Shown in pieces: positions 10,389 through 22,145 of a DNA stretch of 64,000 nt (positions are counted from its first letter, which is position 1; the number at the start of each line of letters is the position of its first letter). Location of the stretch: NCBI GenBank assembly GCA_008973525.1, contig WACJ01000108.1, forward strand, positions 434,001 to 498,000. Reading direction: 5' to 3'. The stretch comes from Stenopsyche tienmushanensis. Its lineage: Eukaryota; Arthropoda; Insecta; Trichoptera; Stenopsychidae. Under the pieces are notes generated by a model that was given only the letters and a program-made list of their open reading frames with translations, ran no database searches and was not told the DNA's origin. The position numbers and the translations under genes were made by a program.

Positions 10389-12595
10389 TTTCAGGCGCTT
10401 GCAATCTCAATTAGACTTGCTAAGTGTCTGGAACTCTAAGTGGAGAATCACGGTAAATGCCAAAAAGAGCGCGGCGGTGCTGTTCGCCAGGGGTTTATCG
10501 AAGAAGAAAAAATCCCTTCAAATTCCTCTCACCCTCCCATCAGGAACCATCCCGTGGGTCAAGCAGACCAAATACCTCGGAGCAATTTTCGATTCAAGAC
10601 TCACCTGGGCTCCACACATTGACAGTGTCACCAAAAAAGCTCGCGGAGCCTTAGCCGCCTTAAAGCCCATCCTATGTTTTAAGAGCAAGTTGTCCATCGG
10701 GAACTAATTGCTCTTGTACAAATCCCTCATACGTCCCATCATGACCTACGCCTCTCCAGTCTGGGGATACCGGCAGAGTGACAATCGCAAATTAAAAACA
10801 GTACAAAGCATTGCCATAAGACGAGCGTTTGGAGCTCCCTGGTATCTCCGGAACTCCCAACTTCAATACGAAGCAAATATCCCTCCCATCAAATATCACA
10901 TTGAGTACCTTTCTACCAATATCTTTGATTCCCTAAAAAAGGTACCTAATCCCATCATAAATTCCTTATCTTCCTACTCGAGCAGCTTGAATCGCCGCCC
11001 GAAGGCGATACTTGGTCTTAAAGTCACAAGGAACATTCGCAGATTCCGATACCCTAAAAAGGGTATCGGTTAGTCTAAACCAGTGGTTCCTAACCTGGGG
11101 GGAATTACCCCCCGAGGGGTAAAACGGCTTTTCTGCGGGGGTAATGACAATACTCATTTTCATTATGTAGATATATAATAATAATAAAATGACAGATGAG
11201 CGTCATATAGCTTGCACTCTCTTCCGAGAAGTCTCTCACTGTGTTCTAGTAATCCTTCTCACAAGGAGAGGGATGAAGAGACTAGAGATGGAGACGATAT
11301 AGTTTCAATTTACTCGAGCACTAATTTGCACTTGCATTTGTGACAGTATTTTAAGTGAAATGACTTCTGGAAAAAGCGCTTGTATCAAGAAGCATTTCTA
11401 CAATGGGGTTTCACGAATATTTTTGACAGGAATATGGAAAAGCCTCAGTGTGTTATGTAATAAAGTTCTTGGTCTCAGAGAGCATGAAACCGAGCAAACC
11501 TAAAAAAAAGATTGTATAGACGGGAAGGGACGTCTTCCATGATGAGAATACGTTCTGGATTTCGAGTAGTCGTGTTACAATGACTTCTCAAGTTTTGTTT
11601 TATCACTGCATGATACGATTTGGTTGTTAAGAAGCTTCCTTCAGATTTACTAAGCGCGTTGAGTGATGTAGTAAAAATTGTGAATCAAATTCGTGGCAGC
11701 GCTACGAGTTTCAGATTATTCAAAGTTTTGTGCAATGAAGTTGGAGCCAAATTTAATGGTCTTTTGTACAGATAGAAGTACCCAGGTTGTTAATAGAGAG
11801 AATTTTAAACAGAGTTTATGAGCTCCGTGATGAAATAGGATTGTTTCTCGAAAACCAGAGAACACAAAAAATTAAGTTGTACTCAAAAATAAAAGAAAAA
11901 TCATTCATCAAAATGCTGACGTAGTTTGCTGATTTTTTCAGTTAAATTAACAGTCTGATGACAAGGAAATATGATGAATATTTTGACAGCACAGGATAAT
12001 GTTGCTAAAGTGAAACTAAATCTAACATTAAAAAAAACTTGCAAATGCAAAACAATTTTAACTTTAACGTTAACCGTCATTAAATTAATCAAAAAAGTAT
12101 GTTAAAATTGTAATTTCCAATCGTTTTGTGCAATTTCATGATAAATAAAGGCTATTTGTATGTATTATATATGTTGTTTTCTTCAACAAAATTTTAAAAG
12201 GGGGTAAAATCAGTTTCCCTGATAGGTTATAGGGGTAACGAGACCAAAAAGGTTAGGAAACACTGGTCTAAACTATGTATTTAAATTCCGAAAAAAAAAT
12301 TATCTTGTAATCTTTACATATATGTTTTTATTTTATTAGTCTATTTTATTTTTATATATTCTTTAGATGCATATTTTATTTGTTTAATATTTCATTTGTA
12401 TATTTTATTTGTATAACTTTTATTTGTACATATATAGTTTTTCTATTATACCTTTAAGATGCTTTATTATATAGCTTTTATCAAAACAATGTAAATACTA
12501 ACAATTATGGTCATTAAAGACCAACCATGTAAAATCAGGGAGGCATTGGCCCTAAGGTCACAACCTCCAAAAATAATAAATAAATAAAAAAAAAT
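10389..12595 (+). mobile_element. Jockey-like LINE, 5' truncated, inserted in the R1-like LINE
   Basis: The target-site duplication AAGATGACGAA is at 10378-10388 and again at 12596-12606, after an A-rich tail (AATAAATAAAAAAAAAT). Coding pieces: WNSKWRITVNAKKSAAVLF, KQTKYLGAIFDSRLTW, LLYKSLIRPIMTYASPVWGY and IAIRRAFGAPWYLRN, typical of the thumb/C-terminal end of jockey-clade ORF2. There is an in-frame stop at about 10705. The element is itself interrupted by the hAT element at 11081-12265. Subtracting that element and one copy of its 8-base duplication leaves about 1.0 kb of LINE sequence. Confidence 0.85.
11081..12265 (+). mobile_element. Near full-span but decayed hAT element with TIRs and 8-base TSD
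   Basis: The left end CAGTGGTTCCTAACC and right end GGTTAGGAAACACTG form inverted repeats. The exact 8-base target duplication GTCTAAAC lies at 11073-11080 and 12266-12273. Length 1185 bases. Coding traces on plus match ZBED5-like transposase: FDRNMEKPQCV-like and VLCNKVLGLREHE pieces (about 11430-11490), VVKIVNQIRGSATSFRLFKV and LCNEVGAKFNGLL (about 11667-11768). Many stops, so it is non-autonomous. Related 5' ends lie at 29086-29200 and, inverted, at about 52310-52732. Confidence 0.9.
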
Positions 12596-13104
12596 AAGAT
12601 GACGAACTTTAGCAGTAGAATGACATCCGGAAAGAGACAAATGGATAGCCCGCGAAGGACACATTGCTGACACTCTTGTGCAATACTTAATTAGTAGCCG
12701 GGTGGCAGCCGAAGAGAAGGGTGGTTTAGTGGGAAAAATCCCACACTACCACTACAATGGTGGTGTCTTGGGTGGAAGACCCCCCCAAGACTAGAGTCTC
12801 AAAGCACAAATTTTGGGTGTTTTTCAAGTTCGATAAAAAAGAAATCTTTTTTTTGTATTTTTAGTTTTTGAGCAATTATAATAAAATAAATAAATTAATT
12901 AAAATTATAATTTCGTCGTTAATTATCGTTTTTTTTATCGTCGAAGCGGGCTGTTTTTTATGCTATTTGGACTTTGCAACCGTTCCTAAAGGTTGCAGGA
13001 CGAACAAACCGTCTATTCTTTCTGGGGCGCCTTGCTGACTGGTCATATTAATTGTTGGCGGCAAACCTCATTTGCCGCCATTTGTTAATTTCGCGCTACA
13101 TTCT

Positions 13105-13290
13105 CATCATCTAGAAGCCTTTGCCTCGTGATCGTCGTCGTATCACAAAATGGTAAATAAATCTAAATATAAAATTTCCGTTGCACATGCTGCGAGTTCG
13201 TATCGGGGTTGCGGGGCCTCATCGCCAATGAGGGCGGATGCTCCCGTCCTTCTCCTCGAAATCTCTTAGGCTGAGATGAGAGATGATTAG
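13105..13290. repeat. GC-rich dispersed repeat, copy 1
   Basis: CGGGGTTGCGGGGCCTCATC with GAGGGCGGATGCTCCCG stands out from AT-rich surroundings. The reverse complement of about 31140-31235 aligns with it (CGGGGCTGCGGGGCTCCTTC, GAGGGCGGAGC, then GAAATGAGAAACG). The class is unknown; it could be a SINE or the end of a longer element. Confidence 0.6.
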
Positions 13291-13559
13291 AATATCCACT
13301 TAAACTTTTGTGGAGTTAAGACACGTATTTGTGTTCGAATTCCAGTGATTCAGAAAGAGTGACTTACACGTTGAGCTCGGAGAGAGACAGAGACAGTGTT
13401 TTGCACATTGAGTTTGGAGAGAAACAGAGACAGACAGAGTATTTTGCAGGTCGAAGATTGTGAATGGGGACAGAGACCGAGATTATCTTGCGTACATCAT
13501 ACGATTAGATCCAAACCCGAAATTTAACGACTAATAATTATAACCCAAATTAATCGATT

Positions 13560-14245
13560 TCAATCGACAACAGATAAGTGGATTTGTACGGATGATAAGT
13601 GGCAGACTTACAAATAATGATTTAAAATTAGCTCACTACTCAAAGGGTAAATGCAATCTAAAGTAAATACCCTTATGATACAATGGAAGTATGTAAATAA
13701 AAAAAAACCTCAAATATTGCGAAAAGCGATCCATAACGTTTCATTTTTATAAAAGAATACAATATTTGAAATATTTTTTTCATACCGTAACAAATAAAAA
13801 GTCATCACATCAATCATCAACAGATGACGACAAAATAAACATTGAAAAAATAGTAGAATTTGTCCGTATCCAGTTGAAAACCATCAGGTATGGGGTTTTC
13901 TTAGATAGTTGGCAGTCTTCTTAGAATCATAATAAATAGTAGAAAGCTATATAAATCAACTGTATGCTTGAAACTCAGTGTGGTAATAAACGTGATTCTA
14001 TGATATTTGAAACGCTATTGTAACGAATAACCCTAATTTATTGATTTTAACAAATGCATTATTTTGTTACTAAAACTAAAGACACCGTGTGTATTGTGTA
14101 TGTTAACGCGAATAAAGGAACGAATATTGTGTGTTATCAACAGTGTTAAGGTTCATTTATCGATTTACAAGCTTCACTCACGCTGCGCGGTCCTCAGAGA
14201 AAAGTGGATTTGTGTGGATGATAAGTGGTTTTTCACTTTAGCAAT
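13560..14245 (+). repeat. Dispersed non-coding repeat family, copy 1
   Basis: It ends with GTGTTAAGGTTCATTTATCG, CGCTGCGCGGTCCTCAGAGA and GTGTGGATGATAAGTGG. The same blocks in the same order occur near 36660-37225, 43645-44350 (plus) and 38410-38800 (minus). Full copies start with TTAACCCGTTGATGAGTAAT followed by CGCGCATATATGCG. No coding sequence was recognised. Confidence 0.65.
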
Positions 14246-14339
14246 ACGCGAATCATATTTGCACTTCTATTTATTTATAATAATTCTCAAAAATTAAAAT
14301 GGATGCTCAGTTGAAAATTTTTATTAAATAATGAAAATC

Positions 14340-15133
14340 TCAAATTTTCTCACATGTACCTTTTGGCGATACACTAAAAATTACATTAAGACAAGCGATT
14401 TTTGTTTTGGGCGTAAAGAATCTTCCTTCGTATTTGAATCGGCCATAAATGAAGCTGGCACCAAAAACGCTATGGAATACTTGTGCCGGGTTGAAATTCT
14501 TAACTTCTTTGGTACCCTAGAAATGTTTATTGTTTTAAATATATTTTATTCATTTTAAAAAGTTAGCTTAGATGTAAGAACCTTTTTTATGAAGCATTTG
14601 TTGTCAGGAACAAAATTTATAAAAATCTCATAGAAATATTTCTTGAGCAACAAACTTTCGCAGATCTTTCCATTGTAGTTCATGAGGGTGACGTATCGTC
14701 TTCCACTTTGTTTCAATATTTTTGATTTTTGCTGGAATTTGGAATCGATTTAAAACAAAATCTAATTCTAAAACGCATTTAGACAAATGATAAATATTTT
14801 CAAAGCAAGTGATCAAACCAAAGTTGGACCATCGTTTTCGGTTACAGTCAATTTGGTAGACACTAAGGTCATATTTCGTTCGTCTCTCGTACTGCTTATA
14901 TTGAAAACCAAATGATTAGCTTTTTTCTCTTTATAGCATAATTCTACCAGTTCCACACAAATATCATAGCTTCCCTAAAACAAATAAAAATATATAATCA
15001 CTTGAAGATAACAAGTACTATTTTCACATTCAACACACTATACGTAATTTGTAGCTGCTTCATTGGACAAAGTTGGTTTTACTCTTAATAAATACACGAC
15101 TAACAAATTAAACAACATCAAACGAATATCCAT
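14340..15133 (-). CDS. Secreted array-family protein, member 4
   Basis: Minus-strand exons 15044-15133, 14819-14974, 14582-14731 and 14340-14516 encode 190 residues without stops. Exon 1 is a hydrophobic leader (MDIRLMLFNLLVVYLL). Exon 2 starts GSYDIC with Cys 2 at the usual spacing, exon 3 has GKICESLLLKKYF and DNKCFIKK, and exon 4 has FIYGRFKYEGRFF and ends GTCEKI. All six cysteines are present. Two donors are weak: GTTTGA after exon 2 and GTTCTT after exon 3. Exon lengths (52, 50 and 58 codons) fit the family exactly, so these donors are probably used. It stands apart from the dense array, flanked by repeat sequence. Confidence 0.82.
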
Positions 15134-15784
15134 TGTTACTATTTCAATTCTTGCATTTTTTGATCGCTCACACCATTATTTTTTACATAATTGATCATCG
15201 AGGCCTTAATGAGTATTTGCATATGTATATGGGGTGATAGATAGTAATATTTCAACATCATCACCGAACAGATGATATCCATTTAGAACCATCAACTGCC
15301 TATTGCTACGTTAGAATCCCAGAATTTATTTTTTCCATTGTACAAAATTCATCATGATCCTCATTGTTTGTCAAATTATCCTTAACTACATCTATATGCG
15401 AGTTTATTTTTATCAGAACTTTGATGAAGTCTGTCAAATCAAATGTTATCACTACAAAAAATCATATTTTAGTTCATTTTCAAGTTTTAATTTTATTTTT
15501 TGTGGGCTTATTAATTCGGTCTTACTGTATAATATAGTGTCTTTTATAGTAAAACACTAAATATAATCATTAGAAGATTCCAGAAGGCACGTCCAAAATT
15601 ATAACTTGAAACTAGAATAAATAAAAATGAAAAATATAAGATTTTATGCAATGACATCAATGTAAGAATTATTTGATCTTGTTGTTTAGCCAAAGGGTTT
15701 CGTCTTATACCACTGCCATCTTGATTTTGAATTGATTGGCCAAAATATCTACAATAGAAACTTTTTATAGTCAATATTGATTAT
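15134..15784. other. Spacer upstream of member 4
   Basis: AT-rich. Open frames on both strands (15354-15560 plus, 15544-15774 minus) show no resemblance to anything I recognise and are not called as genes. Confidence 0.3.
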
Positions 15785-16515
15785 TTTTGGTGTTGTCAAG
15801 AAGACGTAACACTAGTTTCGTCGCTCGTTTTTGTTGTGTTCGGTCAAGACATGCGGTATCCATCCTACCCCATAACACCCATCCTATTCGTTTTTCTGAT
15901 GAGTTTTAAATGTGTTTGCTCAGCGATCCATGGAGATCCCAATCAATACGATAACTACTCGATTGTTTGCCATAGATCTAACTCGATTGGTGATTTTATG
16001 GCAACGTTATCAAAACTCAAAAGTCATCCTATTTTCGGTTCATCTCTTTGAATTTAAATTTCTGTAAACCAATATTGGCATCCGTGGAAAATTACCACTT
16101 CACCATATATATTTTTTAATTTTATTGCGGTATTTAAACCCAAACAAAAAAAAACGTATGAAAATATTTGAACGATTGTTTAATAATTAATTTGTTTTTT
16201 TTTTTCATTTTATTTACAAAATTTTAGAAAATATAATTTAATTAATTACTACCTACTATTTTCAATAGGTTTTTGAGTGTTTTAATTCTTCTTTTGAAAA
16301 ATACTTCTAGTATTTAGTCGAAATATGTACAAATATGATTTTCGACTTCAGTTGCATTTCGAAAGATTTTACCCTTTAGAGAATGTGCCAAACGTCTAAA
16401 AGAAAGTGGTCATCAGTCGGAGACAATTCTGGTGAATATGGAGGATGTGGAAGTTCTTCTCGTTTGAATTCCCATATTTTTTCAGTGGTCTTCGGTCTTG
16501 GTAGAATCGTGTTGT
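15785..16515. repeat. Composite repeat with mariner C-terminal relic (inverted partner at about 49615-50325)
   Basis: The plus strand carries RYPSYPITPILFVFLMSFKC and GDPNQYDNYSIVC (about 15855-15990). Antisense mariner sequence follows (about 16360-16515; on minus KTTEKIWEFKREELPHPPYS then PELSPTDDHFL). The same combination in reverse orientation is at 49615-50325. In this copy the third catalytic Asp of the mariner motif PPYSPDL is Glu, so the transposase is inactive. Confidence 0.75.
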
Positions 16516-16544
16516 ATAATTACTAAATTGTTCCTGATTACATA

Positions 16545-17910
16545 AATGAGCTCGTCAGCATCCATCATTATGAGATGAGCACGACCAAGAAGCTAGAGAT
16601 GGGCGTTCCGCCGGGATCCGTTCTGAGTCCCACTCCTTGGAATGTCCTCTACAACAGTCTGCTGATAACAAAGATGCCACACGGAGCAGAGCTCATTGCT
16701 AATGCGGACGACGTTGCACTGTTGGTGATAGTTCGACATCCATGGGAAATTGTGGCAACGGGTAATGAAGCCCTCGCCAGAATCAACGCATGAATGCGGA
16801 AAAATCGCCTGCAGCTGGTGGCACGGAAAACGGAGGCAATGATCTGCAGCAGAAGAAGAAGACCGAGGGTCGAACAGTAGGTTGTCAATCGTCAAGAGGT
16901 TGAATACAGAAAAACGTTGAGATACCTCGGAATTCTCACAGACAAGAAGCTGACCTTCAGTAAACACATTGAAGCAGCTGCGCAGAAGGCGCAGAAGGTA
17001 GCCAGTGAGCTCGGACGGCGCATACCCAACATCGGAGAACTAAAGCCGTGCAGAAGAAGAACCATAAACGAGGTTATACACTCGATCCTTCTGTACAGAG
17101 TCCCGATATGGCATGAGCTGGCCGGGCTCCAGCGGCAGGGAGCACTCCGAGTAAACGCAGCATATAGAACTGTATCTTTAGAAGCGGTGCTCGTGATCGC
17201 TGGAATACCCCCGCTTGACCCCCAGGCAAATAAGAGGGCTTTGGACTACGAAGATCCTTAAAATCGCAACGAACGTGACCAGAGACTGAGGGAAGCCTGG
17301 CAACGGAGATGGGGTCAGTCCAGCAACGGAAGATGGACCCACCGACTTATCCTGGCCATAAGTCGGTGGAAGGCCCGAAAACACGGTGAAACGACTTACC
17401 GCTTGACTCAGGTGCTCACTGGGCATGGATGCTTCGGTATGTACCTGAAACGGATTGGCAAAGAACCATCCACAATGTGCCACTACTGTCAAGCGGAGGT
17501 CGACGACGCAGAGCACACCATCATTAGCTGTGAGGCTTGGGCACCCCAGATAAAATTGCTGAAACAAGCACTCGGGGTAGCCGAGCTCAACGTCGACAAC
17601 ATGGTTCCCAGCATGATGGAAAGCAAGAAGAGCTGGGACCTTTGGCGCGAATACGTAGATTCTGAGCGCCAAAGAGGACAGTGAAAGAGAAAGACGCAGA
17701 GTGCCTCTCCAACAATAGAATAAAGCGAATCACTTAAGGCCAGACTACCTATCCTGAAGCAATATGGAAAAAAATACCAGGGGGACAGAGAAGGACAAGG
17801 GAGGGGTTTATTGAGTACAAATATCACACTACCCGTGAGGGGTGTTTTGAGCTTATGAGCCCATCCATACTATGGGTGTGAAGATTCCCCTCCAACAAGA
17901 AAAAAAAGAA
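16545..17910 (+). mobile_element. R1-clade LINE, 3' half
   Basis: The best preserved LINE of the window. Pieces in order: KLEMGVPPGSVLSPTPWNVL (about 16590), ANADDVALLVIV (catalytic ADD, about 16698), LRYLGILTDKKLTFSKHIEA (about 16920), SELGRRIPNIGELKPCRRR, AYRTVSLEAVLVIAGIPPLD, RWTHRLI, TQVLTGHGCFGMYLKRIGKE (17406) and CHYCQAEVDDAEHTIISC with a CCHC-type motif. At least two in-frame stops (near 16791 and 17262) and frameshifts inactivate it. The end is an A-rich tail near 17900. Confidence 0.88.
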
Positions 17911-17929
17911 AAACAATTGTTCTTGATTA

Positions 17930-18025
17930 ATTCTCGATTCTGAATTAAATTTAATTTTAAATTTAATTCAGATTTAATTTTAAATTTAATTCAAATTTAA
18001 TTTTAAATTTAATTCAAATTTAGTT
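17930..18025. repeat. AT-only tandem repeat
   Basis: About three units of roughly 25 bases containing TTTAATTTTAAATTTAATTC, ending near 18022. A TA dinucleotide run follows at about 18130-18148. Confidence 0.75.
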
Positions 18026-18487
18026 TTATTACCTAAAACCTTAAAAAACGGATTTTTGATTGCCGTTTTTAAGAGACAAAATTATATTTAAACTTTCCGA
18101 TATTTTGAACCAAATATTAGGCTCACTTTTATATATATATATATATATTATTATTTATGTTGTTCATTGTGTAATTTATGTATTTAATCTATGTTTTTTG
18201 ACTAATAATTTTCTTATTTTCTCTTTTAAAAAAGTATTTACAATGGTTCTTATAATTAGTTTATAATATGTAACATCTACATAGAATGTATTGCTTTTCA
18301 AAATTAGTATTTTATTTAAATAAATATTTTAATAATTGTGACTACATAATTTAAATTTTAACTAGAAATAAAGATAACATTCACTATTTACATTTAAAGC
18401 CTAACATCAGCACATAATATCAACATTATAAAAATTAGCTTTTAACAATATTTTGAAAAAGTATTTCGATTTATTTTTATTTGAGAT
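18026..18487. other. AT-rich spacer after member 5
   Basis: No gene seen; contains a (TA)n run and AATAAA-type signals on the minus strand just past the member 5 stop. Confidence 0.3.
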
Positions 18488-19284
18488 TTAATTAAACTTT
18501 TTAATTTGAACGTTGCATGTATGCCTTTTAACAGAGCTGAATATAAGTTCAGCACAAAAAATGCTTCCAGCCGGAGTAAAAAATTTAACTTTAAATTTGT
18601 ATTTTCCATAGACAAATGTTTGACCCATCACCCGCAATTGAAGTTCCCTTAAATCCACAGTTTTGATTGTTGATCCCTGCAAATTAGCATCGATAATTAT
18701 AATTTTGAATTCCTATTTTAATTAAATCATAGAGATTTCATTTTTAATATACCTTTTTCAGAATACAATCTTTAAACGATTCGAATGCGAAGATAGTTGT
18801 GTATATTTTTTCAGCATTAAATCTATTACAGACATATTTACTCTCGACTAACAAAATTTCGTGGAATTTTTTTCTTTTATAAAACATTGTTGAAGAAATT
18901 TGCTGTAAAATATGAGAAAATTTATAAAAACACACAAATATTTCATTTTTTATAAGTATGTTATCTCACATTGAGCGGACCAGTGTTTTCAAAAACTGTC
19001 ACGTTCATATAAAGGATTGTTCTATGATTTTTTTCATAAGTAAAATTGTATTCTAATTTTCCCAACATTTTTTGTTTAGGTCCTTTACATATTTTTGCAT
19101 CTTCTATGCACAATTCGAATTCACCCTATGAAAGCAAAATATATTTTTAAAGAAATGAAGTAATTATAATATTGTATTTATACATTACACATACAAAACG
19201 TTCAACGCCAGTTTCAGATAAAATATATATGTCAATAAATGACATTAACAGGATACTTATTAGTAAGCGTTTCAACTCCATCAT
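18488..19284 (-). CDS. Secreted array-family protein, member 5
   Basis: Minus-strand exons 19195-19284, 18970-19125, 18753-18902 and 18488-18676 give 194 residues. The signal exon starts MMELKRLLISILLMSFID. Exon 2 begins GEFELC, with KICKGP supplying Cys 2 and an NFT sequon before YEKNHRTIL. Exon 3 holds RKKFHEILL, the NRFNAEKIYTT block and ESFKDCILKK; exon 4 holds VYGKYKFKVKFFTPAG and SIFC, ending TCNVQIKKFN. All six cysteines are present. It opens the run of closely related minus-strand genes 5-10. The upstream region carries the block conserved among those genes. Function unknown. Confidence 0.88.
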
Positions 19285-19500
19285 CACCACAAATAACATT
19301 TTATTGACTGAGCGTGATCTAAATAATGTCCATCAAAATAGTTTGCAATCACTCATTTCGAAATAAACCAATATATTGAATAAAAAATGAGATTTTAATT
19401 AAAAAATCTGTTAAATTTGATAATGATCTATTGTCCATATTCAGAATCGGTTATTGAATACATCATTATAATGGCAAATGTTGATTATCTAAAATCATAA
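19285..19500 (-). promoter_or_regulatory. Conserved upstream block of member 5
   Basis: Alignable with the upstream regions of members 6-10 over about 200 bases. Read on minus it contains TTTAGATAATCA (19484-19495, with a GATA-type AGATAA core), CAATATATTGG and an initiator-like TCAGT (19307-19311) about 25 bases before the ATG. Promoter function is inferred from position and conservation only. Confidence 0.5.
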
Positions 19501-20807
19501 ATTAAAAAATAGTTTGTGGAATATTTCAAACTGTATAATAATTGTCAATAAATTGCACTGATTATAATATTGTCTAATGAGTTTATAAAATGCTTGCAGT
19601 CAGTTTGCCAAGGAACACGTCCTTTTGTTATTGATTTGATTCAATAAAATACAAGAATTGGTAAGAGTTTTCCATTGCCTTCCGTGTATATTTAAATTTA
19701 AATGATGTCAATTGAATAGGAATTTTAAGAAGAATCTATAAGTAAATAGTGAAATTATCACTCTTTTAAATTATATTACGAATGTCATCAATCCCTGGAT
19801 ATAATTGAATTCAGATATAATTTCTCTGGTAAGCTCACATCTTTGAACAACTGAGAATTGTTGGTTAAAAAGATTTTATACGTAGGGGACATATTTAAGA
19901 ATATTATGGAATTCTGCTGACTTTTCAATTGACTAGTAAAACATTTCTTCACAAAACATCATGATGCAAAAGGGTTATACAATTTAAATGCGTAACATAA
20001 CAAAAGGGCATCGCAACATTTAATAACTGAATAACCCATATCTGACGATCCCCATGAAAGTTTTCCAATTTACCTTCCAAATGTGATAAATTTAAGATAT
20101 GATTTTTTAAATTGGAATTTTATTTAGGCAGAATAGAGTCTATGAGTGAGTTGCGAAATCATCATTATTTTTAAATCATTGTTGCAATACCAACAACTCA
20201 TAGATGTCCCAGTGTGACTTTATTAATCGTATCAGTATTAACTTTTTCAGATCGTACAAATCAGGGTTAACTTACATGAAGCTATTAACCAAAAATATTA
20301 ATATTTTCAATCTGCCAAATTTCAAAAATTAGATCTAAAACATGAACACAAATTAAATTGTTTAACTAAGATTGTGGGTTATAATCGTTTTTTTAAGTCT
20401 AATTGAATATTATAATGATCCAAAATTAGAACATTCATGTTTTGTTTTTAATTATCTAAGAGAAGTTGATTTAAATACAAAACAATTGGTAGAATTGGTA
20501 TTAAATATAGACTTGGAATTAATTAATATTAGGATTAGGATTTTCATTTAGAGGTAGAAAGAAAAGGAACTTTAGAGCATTATAATAGCTTAAGAAAGAA
20601 TTTACATACATCTTATGAATACATTGATTTTTTTTAAATTGTATTTATCACAATAAAGAGATTGAACAATAGTTAATTTAGGGTAAAAAAGATAAAAGAC
20701 AACATAATACCTCTGCGAAATAAATCTTATCCGAAATGAATCTGTTTCTTAATAAAATCATCAGAAGAAAATTAGCTTTTAACAATATTTTGAATATAAT
20801 TTACGGT
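19501..20807. other. Spacer between members 5 and 6
   Basis: AT-rich, no gene. Parts are duplicated in other spacers: 19985-20210 matches 29195-29400, and 20380-20600 matches 24780-24985. Confidence 0.5.
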
Positions 20808-21622
20808 TTAATTTTCTTTTAAGATTCCATTATTATTTGCTAATTGAGTGTTACATGTATACTTTTTGACTGTACTGTATATAAGTTCAGCACAAAAAAT
20901 ATTTCCAGTGGGAGTAAAAAATTTAGCTATTACTTTGTATTTTCCATATAGAAATGATTGACCTATAATCTGTGATTGAAACTCCCTAAAATTGACAGTT
21001 TTAATTGTCGATCCCTGTAAATTAACATTGGTTATTATAATTAAAACTCTCATTTTATTTAGATCATTAAGATTTCATTTTGAACATACCTTTTTCAGAA
21101 TACAATCCTTGAACGATTCGAATGCAAAGAAAGTTGTATATATTTTTTCAGCATTAAATCTATCACAAACATTATTACTATTGATTAACAAAAAGTCGTA
21201 GAATTTCTTCTTCTTATATACCATTGTTGCAACAAATTGCTGCAAAATATACATTTTTTTTATAAAAACCCATAAAGTTTCCATTTTTAAGGCGTGTATT
21301 AGCTTACATTGAAGGGACCAGTGTTTTCAAAAACTGTCAAGTTTATATTAAGGATTGTTCCAATACTTTTTTCATAAGTTACATTGAATTCTATCATTCC
21401 CAAACTTTTTTTTTTAGGTCCTTTACATAGTTTAAAATCTTCAAAGCAGAATTCGAATTCACCCTTTAAAAACAAAAAATATTTTTCATGAATTGAAATA
21501 ATTATAGTATTGTATTTATAAAATACACTTACAAAACGTTCAGCGACAGAATCAGATGAAATATAAATGTCAATAAATGAAATTAATACAATACTTATCA
21601 GTATGCGATTCCAGTCCATCAT
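20808..21622 (-). CDS. Secreted array-family protein, member 6 (mosaic copy)
   Basis: Minus-strand exons 21533-21622, 21308-21463, 21090-21239 and 20808-21014 give 200 residues. The signal exon reads MMDWNRILISIVLISFID, exon 2 GEFEFCFEDFKLCKGP, exon 3 VYKKKKFYDFLLINSNNVC, exon 4 FLYGKYKVIAKFFTPTG with NIFC. All six cysteines are present. The C-terminus is extended (LANNNGILKEN), as in member 9. Promoter, signal exon and C-terminal tail match member 9, while the middle of exon 2 (KKKSLGMIEFNVTYEK) matches member 8, suggesting gene conversion. The spacing to members 5 and 7 is about 2.3 kb each way. Confidence 0.88.
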
Positions 21623-21840
21623 CACAAAAAACACTTTATTTACTGGGCATCATCTAAATCATATCCATCAAAATAATTTGCAATCATTTATTTCGAAATA
21701 AACCAATATATTGGATAAATAATGTGATTTTGATTCTAACATCCGTTATGTTTGACAATGATCTATTGTCCATTTTTAGATTTTTTAGGCTATTGAAGAT
21801 AGTATTGTAATTTCCAATGTTGATTATCTAAATCCATAAA
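21623..21840 (-). promoter_or_regulatory. Conserved upstream block of member 6
   Basis: The first 90 bases before the ATG are almost identical to those of member 9 (including CCCAGT in place of TCAGT). The TTTAGATAATCA motif is kept at about 21818-21829. Confidence 0.5.
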
Positions 21841-21889
21841 ATATATAATAATATATGCAATATCTCAATGCATTACTCAATAAGTTCGT

Positions 21890-22145
21890 AGGATGATATA
21901 TAGTTGGCGCAACTATTGACAAATCCATTTAAGAAGTACCGACCTTCAAGATTGACACGTTTTATTCGGACACCGATCCATCGAGATCCCTTATTCAAAT
22001 AAATATAAATAAATAAAAAAAGGGTTTTGTTAATGGCAAATTGTTGCATGAGATAGTTATCTTAAAGATATCCAAAGGCAGTATATTCATCATTTTGCAT
22101 TAGTATTTATCCATGAGAAAGCAAAAATTTGGCAACCATAAGTTC
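21890..22145 (+). mobile_element. Mariner relic upstream of member 6
   Basis: It begins with GATGATATATAGTTGGCGC, shared with about 24230, 26285 and 28377. Further on, in broken frames, come HEIVILKISKGSIF and LSMRK, matching the SETMAR-like mariner HTH region seen better at about 61860-62000 on minus. Confidence 0.55.

Larger units (their letters stand above)
8945..12850 (+). mobile_element. R1-clade LINE relic, split by a nested insertion
   Basis: The outer layer of a transposon nest: element sequence runs about 8945-10377 and resumes after 12606. Plus-strand pieces in order: WKRQKLILIPKG (about 9075), an ALDVKNAF-like block, IPQGSVLGPALWNMMYNGLL (about 9370), AFADDVVILV (about 9450), the post-RT domain, then TQVLTGYGYFGSYLHKIGKE and CHHCGAEYDG (about 10155-10250) and the 3' end. 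Internal deletions, stops and frameshifts show it is dead. The 3' UTR (GTAGCCGGGTGGCAGCCG) has counterparts near 44462 and 61290. The interruption is the LINE at 10389-12595. Confidence 0.8.

Noticed and set aside
13325..13350. tRNA-like B box (GTTCGAATTCC)
   Set aside because: No matching A box or cloverleaf could be drawn; not a tRNA gene.
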